Of a DNA stretch of 64,000 bases, positions 16,739 to 27,400 are shown piece after piece. Source of the DNA: Pseudomonas chlororaphis (GTDB lineage Bacteria; Pseudomonadota; Gammaproteobacteria; Pseudomonadales; Pseudomonadaceae); NCBI RefSeq assembly GCF_000783395.1, contig NZ_JSFK01000029.1, positions 24,544 to 88,543 on the forward strand, given 5' to 3'. The first letter of the stretch is position 1, and every line of letters begins with the position of its first letter. The translations under genes and the position numbers were made by a program. The notes under the pieces are model-generated. The model made no database searches. It worked only from the letters and a program-made list of their open reading frames with translations, and was not told the origin of the DNA.

Positions 16739-17497
16739 ATGGGTCTGCAAATCGGTTTTGTTGCGCTGCTGTTACTGGTCATAGCCCTCGCCGGCTCGAC
16801 GTTTCGCATCCTGCGCGAATACGAACGCGGCGTGGTGTTCCAGCTCGGCCGCTTTTGGCAGGTCAAAGGCCCAGGCCTGATCCTGCTGATCCCGGTGGTC
16901 CAGCAAATGGTCCGGGTCGACCTGCGCACCGTGGTGCTCGACGTGCCGCCGCAGGACGTGATCACCCGCGACAACGTCTCGGTCAAGGTCAACGCCGTGC
17001 TGTATTTCCGCGTGCTCGATCCGCAGAAGGCGATTATTCAGGTTGAGGATTATCTTTCTGCCACCAGCCAACTGGCGCAAACCACCCTGCGTGCGGTGCT
17101 CGGCAAGCACGAACTGGATGAACTGCTGGCCGAGCGCGAGCAGTTGAACACCGACATTCAGCAGGTGCTCGACGCGCAGACCGACGCCTGGGGCATCAAG
17201 GTCGCCAACGTCGAGATCAAGCATGTCGACCTCAACGAATCGATGGTCCGCGCCATCGCCAAACAGGCCGAAGCCGAGCGCGAGCGGCGGGCCAAGGTGA
17301 TTCACGCCGAAGGCGAACTGCAGGCCTCGGAAAAACTCATGCAGGCAGCGGAAATGCTCGGTCGCCAGCCTGGCGCAATGCAGTTGCGCTATATGCAGAC
17401 CTTGAGTTCGATTGCCGGGGACAAGAGTTCGACGATTGTCTTTCCGTTGCCGATCGAATTGCTCAAGGGCATGGCGGACTTGTCCGGCAAGTCATGA
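16739..17497 (+). CDS. Slipin/stomatin-like SPFH-domain protein
   Basis: 252 aa. One N-terminal membrane segment (FVALLLLVIALAGSTF) is followed by the SPFH domain: REYERGVVFQLGRFWQVKGPGLILLIPVVQQMVRVDLRT, LDVPPQDVITRDNVSVKVNAVLYFRV, and a helical C-terminus with AIAKQAEAERERRAKVIHAEGE. These proteins oligomerise at the inner membrane, organise microdomains and partner with NfeD, encoded just upstream. The ATG at 16739 has GGAGAG 5 bases upstream; the GTG at 16733 is less likely. Confidence 0.93.
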   Translation: MGLQIGFVALLLLVIALAGSTFRILREYERGVVFQLGRFWQVKGPGLILLIPVVQQMVRVDLRTVVLDVPPQDVITRDNVSVKVNAVLYFRVLDPQKAIIQVEDYLSATSQLAQTTLRAVLGKHELDELLAEREQLNTDIQQVLDAQTDAWGIKVANVEIKHVDLNESMVRAIAKQAEAERERRAKVIHAEGELQASEKLMQAAEMLGRQPGAMQLRYMQTLSSIAGDKSSTIVFPLPIELLKGMADLSGKS

Positions 17498-17502
17498 AGA
17501 GC

Positions 17503-17578
17503 AAAAGATCGCAGCCTGCGGCAGCTCCTACAGGAGATCACATTTCAATGTAGGAGCTGCCGAAGGCTGCGATCTTTT
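17503..17578. repeat. REPIN, GATCGCAGCCTTCGGCAGCTCC family
   Basis: Left arm AAAAGATCGCAGCCTGCGGC and onward to 17532, right arm inverse TGTAGGAGCTGCCGAAGGCT and onward to 17578. The right arm lies inside the 3' end of the sulfotransferase gene on the minus strand. The structure may also end transcription of both convergent operons. A second copy lies at 41786-41861. Confidence 0.92.
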
Positions 17579-18521
17579 GAATGCCGCGCAATTCTTCCAG
17601 GGCTTCAAATGGTGCTAGCGCAAAAGTGCGCACACGTTCCTGCAACAGCGCCGAAGCCTCGCGGCGCTTGTCTTCACCATCGGCAACAAACACTTGCGAA
17701 GGCTGTTTCGCATGCTGCGCGGCAGCGGCAAACACCTGCTGAGTCTGCACATCATTCAATCGAAAGAATCGCGCCAAACGCCCTTCCATCGCATCAGGCA
17801 ACTCACTGTAATTCACCGCCAAACCGCCGGAATCACGGCAATGCAGCCACCCCGCCTCAAGCAAGCGCCCCAAACGCCGCGCGATAAAATCTTCACGCCC
17901 CTCAAACGGCAAACCATCCTCCAATACGCAATCACCGAGCATCCCCGGCACCATGTGCATCCCCGGCCGGCGCAGATGAGAAACCGCAATTTCCAAAGGG
18001 TCGCGATAGAGGAACAGCCATGGCGTATCGGGGAAGCATTCCTGCAGCAGCGGCCACTCACCGATATTCCAGGCGTCGAGTTTGATCACCATCCGTTGCT
18101 CGATGCCGCGACGGCGCTGCCCGTACGCAGAGAGCAATCCGCGAATGGCAGCACGCCGTTCGCTTTCAGGTAAATCACTGCGTAATAGTGCATCCAGCGG
18201 CGGCGGCTCAGACACGACGATGTGGTCATCGAGCCGCGCGAGCATCTGGCTGATCAATGTCGAACCACAGCGCGAGGCGTGCAGAATGAATGCACTCGGC
18301 GCGAGCCCGGGGCTTTGCGCCTGCCAATCGCTCAGTGCCGACAGCGGTGTCTGCCGTCGAAAGGCCTGATTGAACGGAAGCCTTAACGCTTCATCCACCG
18401 CTTCGCGGAAAAACGGCTGATGCAACGGCGTGTCACCGAACCAGCACCAATCCACCTGCCACTGACCATGCACCGGCCAGGCACGAATCGGTAACCAGCC
18501 GTCAAAGCTCAAACACTCCAT
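17538..18521 (-). CDS. Sulfotransferase-family protein (second of the locus)
   Basis: 327 aa. A 5'-phosphosulfate-binding loop is seen at residues 81-94 (HASRCGSTLISQML; compare the PRSGSTL loop of PAPS-dependent sulfotransferases), and a 3'-phosphate-binding-like segment WLFLYRDPLEIAVSHLRRPG follows (RDP...S). It should transfer sulfuryl groups from PAPS; acceptor unknown. It is the last gene of the operon with TolC, APS kinase and an Asp-hydroxylase-like protein; its start overlaps the latter by 13 nt (ATG at 18521; a GTG at 18533 is possible). Its last 13 codons (IQKIAAFGSSYIEM minus Ile) lie inside a REPIN arm, so the native C-terminus was replaced or extended. Confidence 0.83.
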   Translation of the reverse strand: MECLSFDGWLPIRAWPVHGQWQVDWCWFGDTPLHQPFFREAVDEALRLPFNQAFRRQTPLSALSDWQAQSPGLAPSAFILHASRCGSTLISQMLARLDDHIVVSEPPPLDALLRSDLPESERRAAIRGLLSAYGQRRRGIEQRMVIKLDAWNIGEWPLLQECFPDTPWLFLYRDPLEIAVSHLRRPGMHMVPGMLGDCVLEDGLPFEGREDFIARRLGRLLEAGWLHCRDSGGLAVNYSELPDAMEGRLARFFRLNDVQTQQVFAAAAQHAKQPSQVFVADGEDKRREASALLQERVRTFALAPFEALEELRGIQKIAAFGSSYIEM

Positions 18522-19294
18522 TGTTCGTTCCACTGTCGCCGCCCGTTGCGCATTGCCGCACGCAATTGCTCGCCGGAAAACACCAAGCCACGTTCAGCGG
18601 CAAGTGCCAGCGTCCGGCTGATGAACGCTTGCGGATCGTGCAACGTCTGCAAGGCTTGCGACAGCGCCGCATCTTCCGCGACCAGCGTCTGAAAGCGTTG
18701 CAACGCGGTCTCAGCCAAATCCGGCGCAGGCGTGCTCGGCAAGCCTTCGGCGATCATCTGCTCAAGCCAGGCACCTGGCCGGCAGTCGATGACCAGATGA
18801 ACCCTCGCCGAGGTATCGCGGTTATCCACGCGGTGCGGGCGAGCCAGATCGAGAAACCAGCATTCGCCTGCCTGCATGGGCATGCGATGGCCGTCGAGCC
18901 AGAAATCGACATGCGGCGGGCTGAGCAACGGAACGTGCAGGCGCAAATCGGCCTGCGGGCCCTCCAGATCGTAATCGCGGTGCTCATGGATCTGCCCGCC
19001 CGGCCCCAGGCGCAGCAATCGCGCACTGACGATGTCCAGTGAGAGATTTTGCAGCCCTAGCCGCCAGCGCTGATCCTGAAGCCAAGGGCCGCGCCGCACC
19101 GGCTCACCGCGCCCGGGAGACAGCTCGGTCAGCGCATCGACGGCCGAAATAAGCGCCACACCGCTCCAGTCGCCGGAAAAATAATTCGCATTGAAATGGC
19201 TGCGCCAGGCGCCGTCGGCAATCGCTGCCAGCGCCTGCAACAGCAAGGGCAAATCCACGGTCACCGGCAATCGCGAATACGCCGGGCGGCTCAT
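18509..19294 (-). CDS. Aspartyl/asparaginyl beta-hydroxylase-like dioxygenase
   Basis: 261 aa. The double-stranded beta-helix core of the Asp/Asn beta-hydroxylase family is recognisable: LLRLGPGGQIHEHRDYD (metal His near 103-105), DLRLHVPLLSPPHVDFWLDGH, ECWFLDLARPHRVDNRDTSARVHLVIDC (second metal His near 154 and the 2-oxoglutarate-binding Arg). Family members hydroxylate peptide side chains with Fe(II) and 2-oxoglutarate. Start and the APS kinase stop overlap as ATGA, and the stop overlaps the next sulfotransferase, so it is co-translated with sulfation genes. A role in modifying the exported protein is inference. Confidence 0.83.
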   Translation of the reverse strand: MSRPAYSRLPVTVDLPLLLQALAAIADGAWRSHFNANYFSGDWSGVALISAVDALTELSPGRGEPVRRGPWLQDQRWRLGLQNLSLDIVSARLLRLGPGGQIHEHRDYDLEGPQADLRLHVPLLSPPHVDFWLDGHRMPMQAGECWFLDLARPHRVDNRDTSARVHLVIDCRPGAWLEQMIAEGLPSTPAPDLAETALQRFQTLVAEDAALSQALQTLHDPQAFISRTLALAAERGLVFSGEQLRAAMRNGRRQWNEQWSV

Positions 19295-19896
19295 GTCTTG
19301 GGCAACACCGAACACTCCCCGAGCCAGGTCAGCAGCCGATCGAGACAGGTGTCGACCGATTGCGCACCCGTGTCGAGCACTAATGACGGTAGCGCCGGTG
19401 GCTCGTAGGGCGCGGAAATACCGGTAAACCCGGGCAGATCGCCGCGTCGGGCGCGGGCGTAATGCCCTTTTGGATCACGCTGCTCGCACACCGCCAGTGA
19501 CGCGCTGCACCAGACTTCGCGATAGTCGTCACCCAAGCGCTGTGCGAACACATCACGCAGCTCGGCCAGCGGCGCAATCATCGCCAGAATCACGATCTGG
19601 CCGTTATCCACAAGCAACGCGGCGAGTTCACTGGCGCGGCGAATGTTTTCCTGGCGATCGGCATCGCTGAAGCCCAAATCCCGGTTGAGCCCGGTACGCA
19701 AACTGTCGCCATCGAGCACCACACTTTGCCGACCATCCCCGAACAGCGTGGCCTGCAGCGCTTGCGCCAATGTCGACTTGCCTGCCGCCGGCAAACCGGT
19801 CAGCAGGATCGCCGCACCCCGATGACCATTGCGATTCTCGCGTTGCGTGCGGCTGATACTGGCGCTTGGTGCCAGAACATCATTGCGCTGGGGCAT
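19291..19896 (-). CDS. Adenylylsulfate kinase (CysC-like)
   Basis: 201 aa. It makes PAPS from APS and ATP. Walker A GLPAAGKST at 34-42 (the family usually has GLSGSGKST), then VVLDGDSLRTGLNRDLGFSDADRQENIRRASELAALLVDNGQIV, CEQRDPKGHYARARRGDLPGFTGISAPYEPP, all colinear with CysC. A short Asn/Arg-rich N-terminus precedes the domain. The ATG at 19896 overlaps the TolC-like gene by 17 nt. No ATP sulfurylase is nearby, so APS must come from the housekeeping enzyme. Placed among two sulfotransferases it probably serves them rather than assimilation. Confidence 0.9.
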   Translation of the reverse strand: MPQRNDVLAPSASISRTQRENRNGHRGAAILLTGLPAAGKSTLAQALQATLFGDGRQSVVLDGDSLRTGLNRDLGFSDADRQENIRRASELAALLVDNGQIVILAMIAPLAELRDVFAQRLGDDYREVWCSASLAVCEQRDPKGHYARARRGDLPGFTGISAPYEPPALPSLVLDTGAQSVDTCLDRLLTWLGECSVLPKT

Positions 19897-21397
19897 GCGC
19901 CACCACCGGCACCGAAATATCCCCTGCCGCCCACGCCGATTCGCGGTTGGCCAGTGCGGTGGCGATCGACTGCACTTCGGTCGACTGCACCTGATCCGGC
20001 AGCGGATCGAGGCCGGCACTGGCGAAGATCTGGCCGTAGGCATTGCGCAGATCGGCGTAGGACAAATCGCGGCGCAGGTCTGCTTGCAGGTTGTTCAGTT
20101 CGCCCTGTATCAGGTCCAGCTCACCAATCCCCGCCGCCTGATGACGATTGCGCAACTGACCCACGATCTGCCCGTCGATGTCCGACAGTTGCTGGTTAGT
20201 CTTGAACTGCCGAAGCGCTTCCTGGTAGTTGGCATTGGCCACATAGAGCTGCGCCAGCACCGCGATCGACATCGCCTGCCGCCGCGCCGTGGCGACTTCT
20301 TCGCCAGCCTTGGCGACGTTGATCGCTGCCGGAGCGGAGATTACGTTGAACAGGTTCCAGGTGACTTTCACGCCATAGTCGGCCCAGCCCTGCTCGACAA
20401 GGAAGGAGTTGCTGTCGTAATGCCCGCCAGCCGAGAACTCCAGGCCCGGCAACAAGCGCAGCATGGCTTTGCGGGTTTCGGCGGCGCTGATGCGCGTCTG
20501 GTAATCCTGCTCGCGCAATTCCGGACGACTGGTCAGGGCTTCCTGTTCGAGTCTGGCCAGATCGACCTTGAGTTCGGGAATCTGATAACCGTCATCGGTG
20601 GCCAGCGTCAGTTGAGTGCCCAGCGGCAAGTTGATCAACGTCGCCAGTTCGGTTTTCGCCAGCGACAAGGCGCGGCGTTGTTCTTCCAGTTGCCGGGTGG
20701 CTTCGATCAGCGAGCGCTGGTAACCGAGCGATTGCACCGGATCGCCAATGCGTTGATCGCTCAGGGTCTGGCTGTTGTCGCGGGCGGTCTGCACCCGCGC
20801 CATCAGGCTGTCGATCTGCTTGAGCAGGCGTTCGGCGGCCATCGCTCGCCAATAGGCCGAGCGCACGTCCTGGACGATGGTGTTGATCACCTTGCGGCGG
20901 CGTTCCTGGACGATCAGGCGTTGATCGCCCTGCTGCTTGGCGCTGATGTAGCTGACGCCGAAGTCGAGGACGTTCCAGACCATGGTCAGGTCGGCAACTT
21001 CGCGATCACGATCCTGCGAAGTCGACGGCTCCAGAGACTGGGTGCCGGTGCGTACGCTCTGGCTGCTGGAGGCGTTGACGTTGTTGCGCCCGACGTAGCC
21101 GGCGTCCAGCGCCATGCGCGGCAGCATGTCGAAACTGGCGAGGTCGAGCTGCCGCTTGGCCAGCGCCTCCTCCATGATCTTCAAGCGGCCTTCGAGGTTG
21201 TACTTCACGGCGCGGGCCATGGCCTGGTGCAGGGTCAACGGACCGCGCAGCGGTTCCTGATCCTTGTACATGCCTTGCAGATCGCTTTTGGCACGCTGTT
21301 CACTGACGCTGCGCTCAATCGGTTCACTGGTCACTGCACATCCGCTGATCGCCAGCGCCAGCAGGCTGGCGCCGAACAACTTCTGACTTCTCTTCAT
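19880..21397 (-). CDS. TolC-family outer-membrane efflux lipoprotein
   Basis: 505 aa from the ATG at 21397, chosen because it opens a lipoprotein signal (MKRSQKLFGASLLALAISGC) 46 bp after the stop of the giant surface-protein gene. Coiled-coil OEP repeats follow: LTLHQAMARAVKYNLEGRLKIMEEALAKRQLDLASFDMLPRMALDAGY, then LATLINLPLGTQLTLA and RPELREQDYQTRISAAETRKAMLRLLPGLEFSAGGHYDSNSF, and a second half with NLFNVISAPAAINVAKAGEEVATARRQAMSIAVLAQLYVANANYQ. This should be the outer-membrane channel for export of the protein encoded immediately upstream. No ABC ATPase gene accompanies it. Confidence 0.88.
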   Translation of the reverse strand: MKRSQKLFGASLLALAISGCAVTSEPIERSVSEQRAKSDLQGMYKDQEPLRGPLTLHQAMARAVKYNLEGRLKIMEEALAKRQLDLASFDMLPRMALDAGYVGRNNVNASSSQSVRTGTQSLEPSTSQDRDREVADLTMVWNVLDFGVSYISAKQQGDQRLIVQERRRKVINTIVQDVRSAYWRAMAAERLLKQIDSLMARVQTARDNSQTLSDQRIGDPVQSLGYQRSLIEATRQLEEQRRALSLAKTELATLINLPLGTQLTLATDDGYQIPELKVDLARLEQEALTSRPELREQDYQTRISAAETRKAMLRLLPGLEFSAGGHYDSNSFLVEQGWADYGVKVTWNLFNVISAPAAINVAKAGEEVATARRQAMSIAVLAQLYVANANYQEALRQFKTNQQLSDIDGQIVGQLRNRHQAAGIGELDLIQGELNNLQADLRRDLSYADLRNAYGQIFASAGLDPLPDQVQSTEVQSIATALANRESAWAAGDISVPVVAHAPAQ

Positions 21398-21443
21398 CCC
21401 TGGATCGCCCCTAGGTCCCGCACAGTGTTGAGTTATGGTTTTT

Positions 21444-24400
21444 TCAGGCCGATATTTCGCTGATGCCGACCTGTTGCAGTGCTGCCGCCAGGTTGTCGAC
21501 CCGGTGCTGTTCGTTGTCTTTGAGTTGTTGCAGTTGCTGGCCCAGCGTCGGCGCGCCAAATACGCCGCGCAGGCCTTGAGAAACATCACCCGCCTTGAGT
21601 GACTGACTGCCGAACGCATTCAATGAATCGCGCTCGGCGGCACTGTCCTGATTGAACAGGCTCGCCAGTGTGCTGCTGCCGAACACGCCGCCGTCACCCC
21701 CGCCAAAACCAAGGAAGCCGTGACCGGATCCATCAGCGCCGCTGTCGCTGCTGCTGAACACTTGCGCGATGAAGCTCGGGCTGAGGGCTCCGTGATTCAT
21801 GAAAATATCGCCCAGCGGACGGATGCCATTGCCGATCACCCGTTGCTCGAACAGCGGCGCGAAGGTCAGCGGGGAGCCAAGATCGCCGGTCGGTGCGGTG
21901 AAGATGATCGGTTGCAGCGGCAAGCTCGGTGGCGGTTGAGGCACCACCGGGTCGCTGCTGCGAATCAGTGGATCGGGAATCACCACACTGGTTGGCGTAG
22001 TGGGCGGCGTTGGTGGAACGACTGGCGACACAGTGTTGATCGCGTAATTGTTGGAGCTGCTGACACCGCTGCCGCTGTTGCCTGACAGATCACTGACCCC
22101 GGCACTGTTGACGTTGATGGCATTGCTGGCACTGTTGACGTTGGCATTCGGCGTCAGGGTCGCGGTCCAGGTTTTGCCGCCGTCGCTGCTGCTCAGGTTA
22201 GACAAAGTACCGTTGCCGACATTGATGTCCGCCAGATCAAAACCACTGACCGCCTCATTGAAGGTGATGGTTACCTGTGAGGTCTGGCCGATGCCCAGAT
22301 TCGGATTGGCAATCACCACCGTGGCCGTAGGGCGTTCACTGTCCAGCGCATAGTTGTTCGACACCGCCACCGTGCTGCCGACGTTACCGGCCAGATCCGT
22401 GACGTTGCTGGTGTCCAGCGCGATGAAGTTGCTCGGATCGCTGACGTTGGCGGTCGGCGTGAAGGTCGCGGTCCAGGTCTTGCCGCCATCACTGCTGCTG
22501 AGGTTGCTCAGATCACCGTTGGTCACGCTCAGATCGGACAAGTCGAAATTGCTCACCGCCTCGCTGAAAGTGAAGGTCACCGTGGTGGTCTGGCCGATGC
22601 CCAGATGTGGATTGGCGACCACGATGTCCACCGTTGGCCGGGCCGCATCCAGCGCGTAGTTGTTAGAGATGGCGATGCTGGCGCCAAGGTTGCCGGCCAG
22701 ATCCTGCACACCGGCGGTGTCGACGATGATCAGGTTGGTTGCATCGTTGACGTTGGCGGTTGGCGTCAGCGTGGCGGTCCAGGTGACGCCGCCATCGCTG
22801 CTGGTCAGGTTCGCCAGTGTGCCGTTGGCGACACTGATGTCCGACAGGTCAAAACCGCTGACTGCTTCACTGAACGTGATGGTCACTGTGGTGGTTTCAC
22901 CGATGCCCAGGCGATTGTCGGCGACCACGATGGTTGCGGTCGGCAACGCCGTGTCGATGGCGAAATTGTTCGAATCGGTGGTGCCGACGCCACTGTTGCC
23001 GGAGGCGTTGGTCACCCCACTGTTGTCGAGGGTGATCAGGTTGCTGGTGTCGGTGACGTTGGCGGTCGGCGTCAGCGTAGCGGTCCAGGTAATGCCGCCG
23101 TCACTGGATGCGACGTTGCTCAAGGTGCCGTTGGCGATGGTCAGGTCAGCGTTGCTGAAACCGCTGACCGCTTCACTGAAGGTGATGGTCACCGTCGAGG
23201 TTTCACCGGCCTTGAGCGCAGTATCCGCGACGACAATGGTCGCCGTCGGCACTTCGGTCTGCACCGCGTAGTTGGCCGAGTTGGTAATGCCGATACCGGC
23301 ATTGCCGGCCAGATCGCTGATGCCTGCGTTGTTCAGCACGATCAGGTTGGTGGCATCGCTGAGGCCAATGGTCGGGGTAAACGTGGCGGTCCAGGTGATG
23401 CCGCCGTCGCTCGATGAGACGTTGCTCAGCGTGCCGTTGGCAACGCTCAGGTCGGAATTGTCGAAGCCGGTGACCGCCTCGCTGAAGGTGATTGTGACGA
23501 GGGCGGTTTCGCCGGGACGCAGATCGGTGTCACTGATGACAATCGTGGCGGTCGGGCGCTGGCTATCGATCACGTAGTTGCCCGAGTCGGTGGTGCCGCT
23601 GCCGGAGTTGCCCGCCACGTCAGTGATGCCGGTGTTGTCCAGGGTGATGATGTTGCTGGTGTCGGTGATGCCCGCCGACGGCGTAAACGTCGCCGTGTAG
23701 GTGATGTTGTCCGACGTGCTCAATCCGGAGAGCGTGCCATTGGCCACGGTCAGATCGGCCAGAGTCAAACCGCTCACCGCCTCGCTGAAAGTGATGGTCA
23801 CGGTGGTGGTCTGGCCGACGCCCAGTGCCGAGTCGGCAAGTGCAATGGTTGCCGTTGGGCGTTGGGTGTCGATGGCGTAGTTGTTGGAGTTGGTGGTGCC
23901 ATTGCCCGCGTTGCCGGAGGCGTTTTGCACGCCGCTGTTGTCGAGGCTGATCAGGTTGGAGGCGTCGGTGATGTTGCTGGTCGGGGTGAAGGTCGCCGTC
24001 CAGGTGATACCGCCATCGCTGCTGCTCACCGCCGTCAGCGTACCGTTGGCAATCGTCAGGTCGGCATTGTTGAAACCGGTAACGGCTTCGCTGAAGGTGA
24101 TGGTCACCAGCGACGTTTCGCCGATGGTCAGGCTGTTGTCAGCGACGACGATGGTCGCGGACGGTGCCACGGTGTTGATGGTGAAGTTGCCCGAGTTGGT
24201 CGTGCCCGTGCCGGCGTTCCCGGCCAGGTCAGCGATCCCGGTGTTGGCCAGGGTGATGATATTGCTGGTGTCGTTGACCCCCACGGTCGGCGTGAACGTC
24301 GCTGTCCAGGTAATGCCGCCATCCGCGCTGCTGACCGCCGTGAGCGTGCCGTTGGGGACGGTGAGGTCGGCGTTGGTGAAACCGCTGACCGCTTCGCTGA

Positions 24401-27400
24401 AGGTAATGGTCACCAGCGAGGTTTCACCGGCGCTCAGGGCAGGATCGGCCATCACAATGGTCGCCGTCGGACGCTGGGTGTCGATGCTGTAATTATTCGA
24501 ATCGGTGGTGCCGCTGCCAACGTTGCCGGCGAGGTCGGCAACACCGGTGTTGTCCAGCGTCACCAGGTTGGTGGCATCGGTGATGTTCGCGCTCGGCGTA
24601 AACGTCGCCGTCCAGGTAATTCCGCCGTCCGCACTGGTGACCGCCGTCAGGGTGCCGTTGGCGATGGTCAGGTCGGCGTTGGTGAAACCGCTGACCGCTT
24701 CACTGAAGGTGATGGTCACCAGCGAGGTATCGCCGATCTTCAAGGTGTTTTGCGCGAACACTACGGTGGCGGTCGGCCGCACAGTGTCGATCGCGTAATT
24801 GTTCGAGTCGGTGGTGCCAGTGCCGGCGTTGCCCGCCAGATCCGCGACCCCGCTGTTATTCAGGGTGATCAGGTTGGTGGCGTCGGTGATGCTGCTGGTC
24901 GGCGTGAAAGTCGCCGTCCAGGTGATGCCGCCATCAGCGCTGCTGACTGCGCTCAGCGTACCGTTGGCAATGCTCAGATCGGCGTTGGTGAAGCCGCTGA
25001 CGGCCTCGCTGAAAGTGATGGTGACCAGCGAGGTTTCGCCGATTTTAAGCGCGGTATCGGCGACCACGATGGTTGCCGTCGGCCGTGCGGTGTCGATCGC
25101 GTAGTTGTTGGAGTTGGTGCTGCCAGTGCCGGCGTTGCCGGACAGGTCATTGACCCCGGTATTGTCCAGAGTGATCAGGTTGGTGGTGTCGGTGACGCTC
25201 GTGGTTGGCGTCAGTGTGGCGGTCCAGGTGATGCCGCCGTCGCTGCTGCTCAGTCCGCTCAAGGTGCCGTTGGCCACCGTCAGGTCGGCGGTGGTGAAGC
25301 CGCTCACCGCTTCGCTGAAGGTGATGGTCACCACAGAGGTTTCGCCTGCCGCCAGATTGGTGTCGGCAACGACAATGGTCGCTGTCGGTCGCACGGTGTC
25401 GACCACATAATTGGCCGAATCGGTGGTGCCGCTGCCGGCGTTGCCGGCCAGATCCGCCACGCCGGTGTTGTCCAGGGTAATCAGGTTGGTGGCATCGTTG
25501 ATGCTGCTGGTCGGCGTAAAGGTCCCCGTCCAGGTGATGCCGCCGTCAGCACTGGACACGTTGGTCAGCGTGCCATTGGCAATCGTCAGGTCGGCGTTGG
25601 TGAAACCGGATACCGCTTCGCTGAAGGTAATGGTCACCAGAGATGTATCGCCAATTTTCAGCGCGGTGTCGGCCATGACGATGGTCGCGGTCGGGCGCTG
25701 GGTATCGATCGCGTAATTGTTCGAGTTGGTGGTACCAACACCGGCCACGCTGTCGGACACGGCCGTGACCCCGGTGTTGTCGAGGGTGATGAGGTTGGTG
25801 GTGTCGGTGATGTTGTTGGTCGGCGTGAAGGTTGCCGTCCAGGTAATTCCGCCGTCGGCGCTGGAAACACTGGTCAGCGTGCCGTTGGCAATGGTCAGGT
25901 CGGCGTTGGTGAAACCGCTGACCGCACGACTGAAGGTGATGGTCACCAGCGAGGTTTCGCCGATTCTCAGCGCGGTATCGGCGACTACGACGGTGGCGGT
26001 GGGTGGTTCCACGTAAGCGGTGTTGAGCGTACCGCCGTTGTTGTAGATCCCCACCAGTGCGCTCGGCGTCGTGCCGGTCGAACCACCGTTGGAAAGTCCA
26101 CCGCCACCGCTGGCGGCGCCGTTGCCGCTGATCGCGGCAAAGTTGCTCGCGGTGATCAGCACCACGCCGCCGTTGTTCCAGATCGCCCCGACGCCGCGAC
26201 CGCCGGCACCACCATCGGCGCCGTTGCTGCCGACCCCACCGCCACCACCACCGCCGCCACCGGCAGCAATGTTGTTGCTGATGACCGAGGTGCCGATGAC
26301 TTTCAGGGTGCCGCTCGAAGCGTTGTAGATACCCCCCGCCGCATTGCCGCCAACACCGCCGACTTTGTCCCAACCGGAACCGCCACCGCCACCGCCAATC
26401 GACAGGCTGCCGTTGCTCGCCGAGCCGCCATTGCCACCATGACTATAACCGGCACCGGCGCTGCCGCCATTGCCGCCCACACCACCGGTGCTGGTGCCGC
26501 CCCGGCCACCCATGTCGGTCGGACTGTAACCGCCGCCATAGCCGCCGGCATTGGCACTGCCTGCACCCCCGGCATAAGTGCCTGTACCCGGGCCGGACGA
26601 ACCGCCATGGCCACCGGTCTGGCCGCCGATACCCGCACCGCCGCCACCGCCACCACCGACATAACCGCCGGTCACACCACCGCCACCACCACCGCCGGAA
26701 GCGGCGTTCGCGGTCACAGTGACGTTGTTCAGGGTAAGAATGCCGGCGTTGAAAATGCCGCCGCCCATGGCGCCCGCCGCCGCCGAGCCGCCGTTACCTC
26801 CGTTGCCGGCGACCAGGCCTTTGGTGATGACCAGGCCGTCGAGGGTCACGGTGCTGCCGGAGGTGACTTCCACCACGCGGGTTTTGTATTGGCCATCGAG
26901 GGTCACGTCGGCCACGCCATCGTTGTTCAGGTCGCCATCGACGGTGATGTTCTTGTTGATCAGCAGCTCCGAAGTAAGCTGAACGGTCATGCCCGAACTG
27001 AACGTGACAATGTCGCCGTTCTGCGCCGAAGCCAGCGCCGCGCGCAGCGAGCCGACACCCGAGTTGAGGTTGTTGGTCGCCGTCCAGGTGGCCAGGCCCC
27101 ACTGGTACTCGCTCATGGCTTTGCTCGACAGCACGTTGGCGCTTTCGATGGTGCCGGTGGCGATCTCCAGATCCCAGTCGCCGCCGACACCGGTGCGATT
27201 GTTCGAAGCAGCCACGTCACGCCCGGTCAACTGCGCCAGCGAGTCGACGAAACTCAAGCCGCGATCACCTTCAGCGGTGTAGCAGCCGTAAATCAGGATG
27301 TCGCCACCGGCGTTCATGTCCTTGCCGATTTCCGCGAGAACCGCGCTGCGCTGGGCGACGTTGTCTGCCGAGAGATAACTGTTGCCCAGCCACAAATCAC

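Noticed and set aside
22030..26009. CRISPR-like periodic repeats
   Set aside because: The 306-bp period is in-frame protein repeats, with no short direct repeats or spacers.
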